DNA from: Nevskiales bacterium | Lineage (GTDB): Bacteria; Pseudomonadota; Gammaproteobacteria; Steroidobacterales; GCA-2729495 | NCBI GenBank assembly: GCA_011526045.1 | Contig: WYBE01000068.1 | Location: 62,001 to 126,000, forward strand | Length of the DNA: 64,000 bases | Reading direction: 5' to 3' | Shown: positions 54,372-62,349 of the stretch, piece by piece | Position numbering within the stretch: position 1 is the stretch's first letter | How the letters are laid out: every line of letters starts with the position of its first letter | Made by a program: the position numbers and the translations under genes | The notes under the pieces: model-generated | The model's database searches: none | Told to the model about the DNA's origin: nothing | The model's input: only the letters and a program-made list of their open reading frames with translations

Positions 54372-54545
54372 GATCCGGTCCCGGCCGGCGGCGGCGAGCG
54401 TGCCGACGTGTATCATCGTGCGCCCGTTCCGCCGTGGCGGCGCCTGCGCCACGGCATGACGATTCAGGCGGGGATGCCCGGTTACCGGGGTTTCCCGCCG
54501 GTGGGGCGAGCGTGAGCTTGCCAGGAAGTGGACGGGTCAACGTCC
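54372..54545 (+). other. Spacer between avd and TR, with a hairpin
   Basis: No convincing gene is seen. A perfect 9-bp inverted repeat (54431-54439 with 54447-54455, 7-nt loop) lies 90 nt before TR. It could fold the 5' part of the template RNA or end avd transcription. Confidence 0.5.
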
Positions 54546-54678
54546 AGCCCAACAACTACTGGTCGGGCACTACCTATGCGCCCAATCCCAGTAACGCGTG
54601 GAACTTCAACTTCAACAACGGCAACCAGAACAACAACAATAAGAGCAACAACAACTACGCGTGGGCTGTGCGCCCCGG
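54546..54678 (+). ncRNA. DGR template repeat (TR), core of the template RNA
   Basis: 133 nt containing 16 AAY codons in the target-protein frame, of which 14 are altered in VR. The sequence is rich in AAC runs (54601-54656), unlike anything else in this GC-rich window. It ends 3 nt before the ATG proposed for the RT and overlaps the alternative GTG start at 54661. The TR RNA is reverse transcribed with adenine misincorporation, and the cDNA replaces VR. Confidence 0.96.
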
Positions 54679-54681
54679 AGG

Positions 54682-56166
54682 ATGATCGCCCTCGACCTTT
54701 CGCTCGAGAACCTCTACCGGCAGTACTACCGCTGCCGGCGCAACAAGCGCAACACGGTCAACGCGCTGCGCTTCGAGGCGGAGCAGGAGAAAAACCTGAT
54801 CCACCTGCGCGAGCAGTTGCTGAGCCGCAGTTACCGCCCCGGCCGTTCTGTCTGTTTTTTCACCACGCGGCCGAAGCTGCGCGAGATCTTCGCCGCCGAT
54901 TTCCGCGACCGGGTGGTGCACCACCTGCTGGTGGAATACCTGGAGCGGATCTGGGAACCCCTGTTCATCCACGATTCCTACGCCTGCCGGCCCGGCAAGG
55001 GCGTGCACCGCGGTGTGACGCGGCTGCAGCAGTTCCTGCGCCAGGCCACGGCCAACGGCACGCGCCGGGCGTGGTACCTGCAGCTCGACATCCACAATTA
55101 CTTCATGAGCATGGACCGGGATATCCTCTACCGGCTGCTGGCGGCGCGCATGAGCGACGAGACGGCCCTGTGGCTGACCGGCGTGCTGGTGTTCCACGAC
55201 TGCACGGAAAACTACGTCATGCGCGGGCGCCCCGAGCTGCTGGCCCGATTGCCAGCGCACAAGACGCTCTTCGGCGCTGCGCCGGGCAAGGGCATGCCGA
55301 TCGGCAACCTCAACAGCCAGTTCTTCGCCAACGTGTACCTGAACGGCCTCGACCAGTTCGTGAAGCATGAACTGAAGTGCCGGCATTACCTGCGCTATTG
55401 CGATGACTTCGTGCTGCTGGGCGACTCGCCGGAGCGGCTTGGGGAGTGGCGGGAGCGGATCGGCGGTTATCTGCGCGATGAGCTGGCGCTGGAACTCAAC
55501 CCGCGGCAGCGATTGACGGCCGCAGGCAACGGCGTGGATTTCCTGGGCTATGTGGTACGCCACGACTACCGGCTGGTGCGCCGGCGGGTAGTGGGGCACC
55601 TGCGCGAGCGGTTGGGTGAGTTCGAGCGGCGGCTGGTGACCCCGGTGGAGGGCGGGACGCGGTATGCGTTCGATCGGCCTGTACTCGACGAGCTGGCCGC
55701 GGCGCTCGCCTCTTACCTCGGCCACCTGCGGCACGCGGCGTCATGGCGCTTGTGGCAATCCCTGTGGGCGCGGTTCGATTACCTGCGCCAGTATTTCGAC
55801 TTCGACGCCGTGGGCTGGCGGCTGGTGCGGCGCTACCTGGTGCCGGAGGGGTTCCGGCGGGTGCGCGAGCAGTACCGCTGGTTCCGGCGACGCTTTCCGG
55901 GTGACGTGCTGTTGTTTCAGGTCGGGCGTTTCTGTGAGTTCTATTCACCCGGCGATGCGGCGGTGGCCGCCGAACTGGGCCTGCAGCCCATGCGGCGCAA
56001 TCACCGGGGTGCGAACTTTGGTTTTCCGAAGGCGCAGCTCGATCAGTACGTAGCGTGCCTGCGGGATCTGCGCCAGCCGGCGCTCGCGGTCGCCGAGCAG
56101 ACGGCGGAACAGGAATGCATCCAGCGGCGCTTGCCGGTGGCGCGGTACGTGTGGCGTTGTGCGTGA
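54682..56166 (+). CDS. DGR reverse transcriptase fused to a MutS domain I-like module
   Basis: A 494-residue protein. The RT domain (about 1-330) shows CRRNKRNTVNALRFEAEQEK, LDIHNYFMSMD (first catalytic Asp), the DGR-specific PIGNLNSQFFANVYLNGLDQ and YCDDFVLL with the catalytic Asp pair near 240. A thumb/linker follows. Residues about 396-494 resemble the N-terminal mismatch-recognition domain of MutS: YRWFRRRFPGDVLLFQVGRF, F417-C418-E419 in place of the mismatch-wedging F-x-E, NFGFPKAQLDQYVACLRDL and LAVAEQT. Start ATG 54682 or GTG 54661 is possible; GGAGG lies directly against the ATG, which is too close for an ideal site. Confidence 0.93.
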   Translation: MIALDLSLENLYRQYYRCRRNKRNTVNALRFEAEQEKNLIHLREQLLSRSYRPGRSVCFFTTRPKLREIFAADFRDRVVHHLLVEYLERIWEPLFIHDSYACRPGKGVHRGVTRLQQFLRQATANGTRRAWYLQLDIHNYFMSMDRDILYRLLAARMSDETALWLTGVLVFHDCTENYVMRGRPELLARLPAHKTLFGAAPGKGMPIGNLNSQFFANVYLNGLDQFVKHELKCRHYLRYCDDFVLLGDSPERLGEWRERIGGYLRDELALELNPRQRLTAAGNGVDFLGYVVRHDYRLVRRRVVGHLRERLGEFERRLVTPVEGGTRYAFDRPVLDELAAALASYLGHLRHAASWRLWQSLWARFDYLRQYFDFDAVGWRLVRRYLVPEGFRRVREQYRWFRRRFPGDVLLFQVGRFCEFYSPGDAAVAAELGLQPMRRNHRGANFGFPKAQLDQYVACLRDLRQPALAVAEQTAEQECIQRRLPVARYVWRCA

Positions 56167-56167
56167 C

Positions 56168-56185
56168 GCCGGCGGTCGAGCCGGC
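56168..56185 (+). terminator. Hairpin after the DGR reverse transcriptase gene
   Basis: GCCGGC-N6-GCCGGC directly follows the stop codon. There is no T-run; a weak terminator or an RNA 3' end structure. Confidence 0.3.
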
Positions 56186-56199
56186 CCTGCATACGTCAC

Positions 56200-56264
56200 A
56201 AGCCAATAAGCCAATAAGCCAAAAAGCCAAAAAGCCAATAAGCCAAAAAGCCAAACCCGGCACC
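56200..56264 (-). repeat. RAYT-type repeat, copy 4, with expanded octamer array
   Basis: Seven tandem 8-mers AAGCCAAT/AAGCCAAA (56200-56255), then CCCGGCACC. Copies 1-3 have only two octamers before the same end. It has the same orientation as copy 3 and lies 33 bp after the RT gene, so copies 3 and 4 bracket the whole DGR. Confidence 0.88.
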
Positions 56265-56312
56265 CGCGAGCGGCTAGACTTTGGCTACCACGCGCTTCGG
56301 GGTGTGATCTTT

Positions 56313-58595
56313 ATGCCGGTCATCACGGGCCTGCGCTACTCGATGGTGTTGCTGCTGCTGGCCGCGGCCGGCGCCGGTGCCGATCCGCTCACGCTGGAGC
56401 GCATGTTCGCCTCGCCCGATCTCTCCGGCGCGAGCCTGCGCGCTCCGCAGATCTCGCCTGACGGACGCCTGGTCGCCTATCTGCGCGGCAAGGAGCGCGC
56501 CGCCAGCCAGTTCGACCTGTGGGTGTACGACATGGCGAAGCGCCAGCACCGGCTGCTGGTGGATTCGACAGCACTCGCGCCGCAGGAGCCACCGCCGGCG
56601 GCCGAGGAGGCGCAACGGCGCGAGCGCCAGCGCACCAGCTCGCTGCTCGGGATTGTCGAGTACCAGTTCTCGCGCGATTCGAGACGGCTGCTGCTGCCAC
56701 TTGGTGGCGACATCTACGTGTATGAGCTGAAAGCCGCGCCGGGCAGCGCCGTACAGCGGATCACGCAAACCGACGCCTGGGAGACCGACGCAAAATTCTC
56801 GCCGGGAGGGCGGTATGTCAGTTACGTGCGTGACCAGAATCTCTACATCTTCGACCTCGAGCGGCGGGCCGAGCGGGCGATCACGACCGGTGGTGCCGGT
56901 GCGGTGAGTTATGCCACGGCGGAGTTCATCGCGCAGGAAGAGATGGGGCGCATGACGGGGTACTGGTGGTCGCCCGACGACTCGCGCATTGCCTACACCC
57001 GCGTGGACGAGACCGCCGTCGCCGAGATGGAGCGGTTCGAGATCTTCGCCGACAAGGTTCAGGTGGTCCGCCAGCGCTACCCGGTCGCCGGCGCAGCCAA
57101 CGCCCGCGTGCAGCTCTTCGTCGTGGCGCCCGGCGCCGGGGCCACGCCGGTGGAGGTCGATCTCGGCGCGAACCCGGACATTTACCTGGCACGCGTGGAC
57201 TGGTTCCCGGACGGCAGCCGGCTCGCGGTCCAGCGCCAGAGCCGCGACCAGCGCACGCTGACGCTGCTCGCAGCAGACCCGGCCACCGGCGCCACGCGCG
57301 AACTCCTGGCGGAGCAAGCCGAGGCCTGGGTCGATCTGAATGACGAACTCACCTTCCTCGAGCGGTCATCGCGGTTCATCTGGGCCTCGAGTCGCAGCGG
57401 CTACCGGCACCTTTACCTGTACGACAACGACGGCACGCTGCTGCGGCCGCTGACGTCGGGGCCGTGGAGCGTGGTTGCGGACGGCAACCGGCCGGCGCTC
57501 CAGGGCGTGGACGAGCGTCGTGGCCTGGTGTACTTCGTAGCCAACGCGGAGGCGCCGCTCGAGCGCCATCTCTACGCGGTGCCGCTCGACGGGGGTTCCA
57601 CCGGGCTGCGGCGCATCACGCAGGCCGCCGGCTGGCATTCGGTGACGATGTCGGAGGACTCGCGCGTCTTCCTCGACACCTGGTCCACGCCGGATCGGCC
57701 GCCATCGGTCACGCTGCGTGATGCCTCCGGCGCCGCGCTCACCGTCCTGGTGGCGAATGAACTCGATGCCGACCATCCGTACTCGCGCTACCTCGATCAT
57801 CACGTACCCACGGAGTTCGGCACGCTCGCGGCCGCCGACGGCCAGACGCTCCACTACCAGTTGCTCAAGCCCCGCGTTCTCGAGCCCGGCCGGCGCTACC
57901 CGGTGGTCGTGGATGTGTATGGCGGTCCCTCGGGCCAGAAGGTGCGCCGCGCATGGTCGAACTCCGCGCGCAGCAGCGACGGGTTCTTCCACCAGATCCT
58001 GGCGCAGAACGGCTATGTCGTCTTCTCGCTGGACAATCGCGGTACCGGCCAACGCGGCGTGGCCTTCGAGACCGCGATCCACCGGCGCCTCGGCAGCGTC
58101 GAGATCGAAGACCAGGTGCGCGGCGTGGAATACCTGCGCACGCTGCCGTACGTGGATGCCGGGCGCATCGGCATCTTTGGATGGAGCTATGGCGGCTACA
58201 TGGCGCTCATGTGCGCGATGCAGGCGCCGCAGGCATTCGCCGCCGCCATCGCCGGCGCACCGGTGACCGACTGGCGCCTGTACGACACCCATTACACGGA
58301 GCGCTACCTCGGCACGCCGCAGGACAACCCGGAGGCGTTTGCGGCGGCCAATGTGATGAACCACGCGCCGGGCCTCGCCGATCCGCTCCTCGTCATGCAC
58401 GGCATGGCGGACGACAATGTGTTTTTCACCCACAGCACGGCGTTGTTCGGGGCCCTGCAGAAACTCGGCAAGCCCTTCGACATCATGGTGTATCCCGGCA
58501 GCAAGCACCGGTTGCTGCGTGCGCCCGATACCGGGCTGCATGGTTACCGCACCATCACCGCCTTCTTCGATGACCGACTTGGTGCAGGGCGCTGA
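56313..58595 (+). CDS. S9-family prolyl oligopeptidase (dipeptidyl-peptidase IV-like)
   Basis: A 760-residue exported serine peptidase. A signal peptide covers about 1-25 (MVLLLLAAAGAGAD). An eight-bladed propeller with DPP4-type FIAQEEMGRMTGYWWSPDDS (the Glu-Glu pair that binds the peptide N-terminus) is followed by the hydrolase domain: GWSYGGYMALM with Ser625, HGMADDNVFF with the Asp and SKHRL with the His. It removes X-Pro or X-Ala dipeptides. ATG 56313 or 56343 may start it. It complements the S46 peptidase at 16-18 kb in peptide use. Confidence 0.93.
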   Translation: MPVITGLRYSMVLLLLAAAGAGADPLTLERMFASPDLSGASLRAPQISPDGRLVAYLRGKERAASQFDLWVYDMAKRQHRLLVDSTALAPQEPPPAAEEAQRRERQRTSSLLGIVEYQFSRDSRRLLLPLGGDIYVYELKAAPGSAVQRITQTDAWETDAKFSPGGRYVSYVRDQNLYIFDLERRAERAITTGGAGAVSYATAEFIAQEEMGRMTGYWWSPDDSRIAYTRVDETAVAEMERFEIFADKVQVVRQRYPVAGAANARVQLFVVAPGAGATPVEVDLGANPDIYLARVDWFPDGSRLAVQRQSRDQRTLTLLAADPATGATRELLAEQAEAWVDLNDELTFLERSSRFIWASSRSGYRHLYLYDNDGTLLRPLTSGPWSVVADGNRPALQGVDERRGLVYFVANAEAPLERHLYAVPLDGGSTGLRRITQAAGWHSVTMSEDSRVFLDTWSTPDRPPSVTLRDASGAALTVLVANELDADHPYSRYLDHHVPTEFGTLAAADGQTLHYQLLKPRVLEPGRRYPVVVDVYGGPSGQKVRRAWSNSARSSDGFFHQILAQNGYVVFSLDNRGTGQRGVAFETAIHRRLGSVEIEDQVRGVEYLRTLPYVDAGRIGIFGWSYGGYMALMCAMQAPQAFAAAIAGAPVTDWRLYDTHYTERYLGTPQDNPEAFAAANVMNHAPGLADPLLVMHGMADDNVFFTHSTALFGALQKLGKPFDIMVYPGSKHRLLRAPDTGLHGYRTITAFFDDRLGAGR

Positions 58596-58617
58596 AACCA
58601 CCCGGGAGACCCGCGCA

Positions 58618-60372
58618 ATGTACAAACGCCTGTTCGCAGTGTTGATCGTCGCCGCCGTGGCGACCCTCGCCGCCGCTTGCGGTTCGCGTGAGCGCCCGGC
58701 GGATGCCGACGTCATCGTCATCGGTGCCGGCATCGCGGGGCTCGCGGCGGCGCTGGAGGCCGGCGATGCCGGGGCGCAGGTGCTGGTGCTCGATGCGAAC
58801 TCGGTCGCCGGCGGCCATGCCGTGATGGCCGGTGGCCTGTTCCTCGTCGGTACGCCACTGCAGGCGGCCAAGGGCGTGCAGGACAGCCCGGATCTCGCGT
58901 TCGCGGACATCATGAAGTGGGGCGAGGACGCCGACCCCGGGTGGGTACGCCGCTATGTCGAGGCATCGCGCACCGAGGTCCACGACTGGCTCGTGTCGCT
59001 CGGCGTGGAGTTCCGCATGCTGCTGCCGGCGCCGGGCGAAACGAGCGTGCCGCGTTTTCATTTTGCGAAGGGTGCCGCCGCCGGCGTCGTTCTCCCGATG
59101 ATGCGCAAGGCATTCGCTGCGCCGAACCTGCGCTTCGTGTTCAACACCGAGGCGACCGGGCTCGAGCGTACCCCCTCCGGCCAGTGGCGCATCGGCGTGC
59201 GCAACCTGCGCGACGGCGCGCCCGGGTCGTTGGTTGCGTCGTCCGTGGTCGTGGCGACCGGGGGATTCGAGAACGACATCGGGCGCGTGAAAGCCAATTG
59301 GCCGCCGGGCATCGAGCAACCCGAACGCCTGCTGCTCGGTGCGGGCCGTTTTGCGCGGGGTACCGGCCTTGATCTCGGCCGCCAGGCTGGCGCGCGCATC
59401 GGTCGGCTCGATCACCAGACGATCTTCGTTACCGGGTTGCCGGATCCGCGCGATCCGGCCGGGAGCCACGGTTTGCTGGCGCAGAACCCGGCGGCGATTT
59501 TCGTGGACCGCGACGGGCGACGCTTCGTGGACGAGACCGCCTCGCGCAAAGTGCACGAGCGCAAAGTGCTCGCCATGCCGGGGCAGGGCTACTGGCTGGT
59601 TTTCGACTCGACGGGACTGCGCCAGTTGCAGGTGCGCGGCGCGCCATGGCTGACTGCCGCATCCCTGCAGCGCGAGATTCTCGACAATGCCGCGCTCGTC
59701 AGCCGCGCTGACGACATCGCGACGCTGGCGGCTGCCGCCGGGCTGCCGGCCGCTGCACTCGGGGAAACCATCGCGCGATTCAATGCACTGGTGGCAAAAG
59801 GCGAAGACCAGGATTTTGGCCGTTTCGGGCCCGGGTCAGCGGGAGCGGTGCCGAAACCATTGGTGACACCGCCGTACTACGCGGTGCGGCTGTATCCGAT
59901 GACCCGCAAGAGCATGGGCGGACTCGCGATCGACGACGAAACGCGGGTGCTAAGCGAGACGGGCCAGGCGATGCCGGGTTTGTTCGCCGCGGGCGAGGCC
60001 AGCGGTGTGGCGGGCATCAACGGCCGGGTCGGCGGCTCAGGGACGTTCCTCGGGCCGTCCGTGCTGACCGGGCGCGTCGCCGGCCGCGCCGCTGCTGCAT
60101 TCGGGGCGCAGCAGAAGGTGTCGGTGCGATGGCCGGCAGCCGGGAGCGACGATCGCGCCGCAGCGGGCCCGCTGGCGCTCGACGCGCAGGCGCTGGCGAC
60201 ACAGGTGGCGGCCCAGCAGGCAGGCTTCTGGCATTTCGGAGTCGCGCACTCACTGGTGCTGGAGCGTGGCGAAGAATGCGCCACCTGCCATACCGGGGAC
60301 TGGCCCATCGGGCCCGCGCGCGACGCGGCCGCGAGGCAGGCGCAGCTCGCGAGCTGCACGAGGTGTCACTGA
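58618..60372 (+). CDS. Exported flavocytochrome: fumarate-reductase/KstD-like flavoprotein with C-terminal CxxCH haem sites
   Basis: A 584-residue lipoprotein (TLAAAC near residue 21). The FAD domain begins VIVIGAGIAGLAAALEAGDA and has VVVATGGFEND and LFAAGEASGVAGINGRVGGSG, the fumarate-reductase/3-ketosteroid-dehydrogenase-like family. The C-terminal tail has two haem-binding motifs, CATCH near 553 and CTRCH as the very last residues. Electrons could pass between FAD and periplasmic cytochromes, as in Shewanella flavocytochrome c, whose haems are N-terminal instead. The substrate is unknown. It starts 22 nt after the S9 gene. Confidence 0.85.
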   Translation: MYKRLFAVLIVAAVATLAAACGSRERPADADVIVIGAGIAGLAAALEAGDAGAQVLVLDANSVAGGHAVMAGGLFLVGTPLQAAKGVQDSPDLAFADIMKWGEDADPGWVRRYVEASRTEVHDWLVSLGVEFRMLLPAPGETSVPRFHFAKGAAAGVVLPMMRKAFAAPNLRFVFNTEATGLERTPSGQWRIGVRNLRDGAPGSLVASSVVVATGGFENDIGRVKANWPPGIEQPERLLLGAGRFARGTGLDLGRQAGARIGRLDHQTIFVTGLPDPRDPAGSHGLLAQNPAAIFVDRDGRRFVDETASRKVHERKVLAMPGQGYWLVFDSTGLRQLQVRGAPWLTAASLQREILDNAALVSRADDIATLAAAAGLPAAALGETIARFNALVAKGEDQDFGRFGPGSAGAVPKPLVTPPYYAVRLYPMTRKSMGGLAIDDETRVLSETGQAMPGLFAAGEASGVAGINGRVGGSGTFLGPSVLTGRVAGRAAAAFGAQQKVSVRWPAAGSDDRAAAGPLALDAQALATQVAAQQAGFWHFGVAHSLVLERGEECATCHTGDWPIGPARDAAARQAQLASCTRCH

Positions 60373-60407
60373 CCACGCCAGGCGGCCGCTGGTGCGGGCG
60401 GCGGCCC

Positions 60408-60680
60408 TCAGTCTTGCGGATGCCTGGTGTCGCCGGCGGCCGGTTGCGGTGAATCTGCAGGGACGGCCTTTGGCATCATGGTCCAGCAGAAGATATAGAC
60501 CAGGATCCCGGGCACGAACCAGGACACCAGGGAGAAACCGAGGAAGAACAGCCGGGCGACCAGCGGATCCCACACCAGCCACTCGGCAAAGCCGCCGCAG
60601 ACACCGGCAACGATGCGGTTGTTGGAACGCCGCAGTTGGCGGCGTACCGGGTAGGGCTTGTCGAGTTCAGGAACCGGCAT
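60408..60680 (-). CDS. PspC-domain membrane protein
   Basis: A 90-residue protein with the PspC signature RRSNNRIVAGVCGGFAEWL and one hydrophobic helix (RLFFLGFSLVSWFVPGILVY). PspC is an inner-membrane sensor of envelope stress. No pspA or pspB is adjacent. The start at 60678-60680 gives MPVPELDKPY; an upstream extension lacks similarity. Confidence 0.88.
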   Translation of the reverse strand: MPVPELDKPYPVRRQLRRSNNRIVAGVCGGFAEWLVWDPLVARLFFLGFSLVSWFVPGILVYIFCWTMMPKAVPADSPQPAAGDTRHPQD

Positions 60681-60825
60681 AGCGCCCGGATGCGGCCACC
60701 AGCCCGACGTTCGGGCACCGCACCGGATACCGCCCGATGCTGCCACGGCGCCGGCATCCGCGGCCAGCCGCATTTACCGAAACCGGGCCTGCTGCCTCGG
60801 CCACCGCGGCGCAGGCATCAAGCGG

Positions 60826-62118
60826 TCAGGTCGCCCGCGACGGCGCGGCGGCCGCCGTGCTCCGCAGCACCGGTGGTTCCCAGTCGGGAAATGGCGGCAG
60901 CCGGGAGAGCAGCACACCGGCCACGACCAGCAGCCCTGCGTGTGCATAGAGAATGCTGGTGTAATTGCCGGCCAGTTCCACCGCCTGGGCGGTGATCAGC
61001 GGGCCCGTACCCGCGCCGAGCGAGTAGGCGCTGTAATAGAAGGCGTAGATGCTGCTGAAAAACCGCAACCCGAAGTACCGGCTGGTGAGGTAGGCGGTCA
61101 CGTCCACCTCCGCCCCGGCTGCCAGTCCGGTGAGGATGCCCGCCAGGAAGGCCAGCGGTCCGGTCACACCCGCCGCCAGCAGGAAGGTCGCAACAATCGG
61201 CCCGAGCAGGAACGCGATGGCGACCCGCGGGGCGAAGAAACGGTCCATGAGCCAGCCGGCGATCAGCCGGCCGAACACCAGCGCCACGGCCAGCACGGAC
61301 ATTGCCGTCGCGGCGAGCATGGGCGTCACGCCGCGGCTCGTCAGCAATGGCACCAGGTGCACCTGCACGCTGGTGATTGCCGTGCCGAGCAGGAAGAACG
61401 TGGCGAGCATCATCCAGAATCGGGCAGTGCGCAGCGCCTCGCCGGCTGTCAGGCCGGCCGGTGGGCCGCGCGAGGCGGCCGCGTCGGCTTGCGCCGGTGC
61501 GCCATCGGGCAGCAGGTTCATGGATTGCGGCGTGTCACGCACCACCAGCGCGATGACGGTGGTCGGGACCAGCGCGATGACCGCCGCGACGATCAGGTAG
61601 CCCTCGCGCCAGCCGAAGTTCTCGATGCTCCACTGCGCGAGCAGCGGCCAGAAGAACCCGCCGAAGCCGAGACCAGCCAGCGTGATGCCGAGCGCGAGGC
61701 CGCGATGCCGGTCGAACCACACCGAGATGACGCGGGTGAATGCGACGTGTGTCGTGCCGAGGCCGAGGATCGCCAGCACCGCGTAGCGTGCGTAGAAACT
61801 GGCGAGCGAGGCCGTCTGCAGCGCGAACGAGCCGAGCACTGCGGCCTCGAGGAGCAGGCCGATGATGATGAGGCGCTTTGCTCCAACACGATCGACCAGC
61901 GCGCCGAAGAACGGGGCCACGAAGGTGATCGTCAGCGTCGTCACGAACAGGGCGAAAAACACTTCGGGTGCCGTCCACGCGAACTCCGCGCGCAGCGGCG
62001 CGAGGAAGATCGGGAACGTCGCGGTGACCACGCTCGCCAGGCCGCAAGCGAGGCCCACCGCACAGGCAAGCGCCACATACCAGCCGTAGAAGAACCTGTC
62101 TCCCTGCATCGCTTGCAC
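60826..62118 (-). CDS. MFS transporter, monocarboxylate-porter-like
   Basis: A 430-residue, 12-helix permease. The first helices (FYGWYVALACAVGLACGLAS) and the loop motif GALVDRVGAKRLIIIG fit the oxalate/formate antiporter-monocarboxylate porter branch. YFGLRFFSSIYAFYYSAYSL near helix 10 is typical of that branch. Substrate unknown. The gene is divergent from the second MFS gene, 231 bp away. Start 62118 or 62109. Confidence 0.88.
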   Translation of the reverse strand: MQAMQGDRFFYGWYVALACAVGLACGLASVVTATFPIFLAPLRAEFAWTAPEVFFALFVTTLTITFVAPFFGALVDRVGAKRLIIIGLLLEAAVLGSFALQTASLASFYARYAVLAILGLGTTHVAFTRVISVWFDRHRGLALGITLAGLGFGGFFWPLLAQWSIENFGWREGYLIVAAVIALVPTTVIALVVRDTPQSMNLLPDGAPAQADAAASRGPPAGLTAGEALRTARFWMMLATFFLLGTAITSVQVHLVPLLTSRGVTPMLAATAMSVLAVALVFGRLIAGWLMDRFFAPRVAIAFLLGPIVATFLLAAGVTGPLAFLAGILTGLAAGAEVDVTAYLTSRYFGLRFFSSIYAFYYSAYSLGAGTGPLITAQAVELAGNYTSILYAHAGLLVVAGVLLSRLPPFPDWEPPVLRSTAAAAPSRAT

Positions 62119-62349
62119 TCGCCGGTGGATGATTCGGTGTCAGCGCGATTGCCGCAAGTCACTGCGGCCGGGGCATGCTAACACTGCTCGGGATTGCGGG
62201 GACATTCCCGGTTGCGGGTGCGAAGAACCACTGTTCGGACGGCCGGAGTGAGAGTTGCGGTCCTGCTACCGGATTGCGCCGGAGCGCAGGCATACTCACG
62301 CGTCGCCCCGAGGGCCGCGCGGCGGTCGTAGGGCCAGATCAGGAACTGC

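Noticed and set aside
54320-54685. A 121-codon frame across the template repeat encoding an Asn-rich peptide
   Set aside because: The Asn run is the adenine-rich template of the DGR. The frame lacks a ribosome site and crosses the hairpin region, so it is a template RNA, not a gene.
54682-56166. The reverse transcriptase as a defence (Abi or UG-type) or group II intron RT
   Set aside because: The neighbouring TR/VR pair, Avd and the IGNLNSQ motif identify a DGR RT; no intron RNA structure or maturase domain is seen.
56200-56255. Tandem octamers that might suggest a CRISPR array
   Set aside because: Repeats are 8 nt with no unique spacers and there is no cas gene; they are an expanded end of a RAYT-type repeat.
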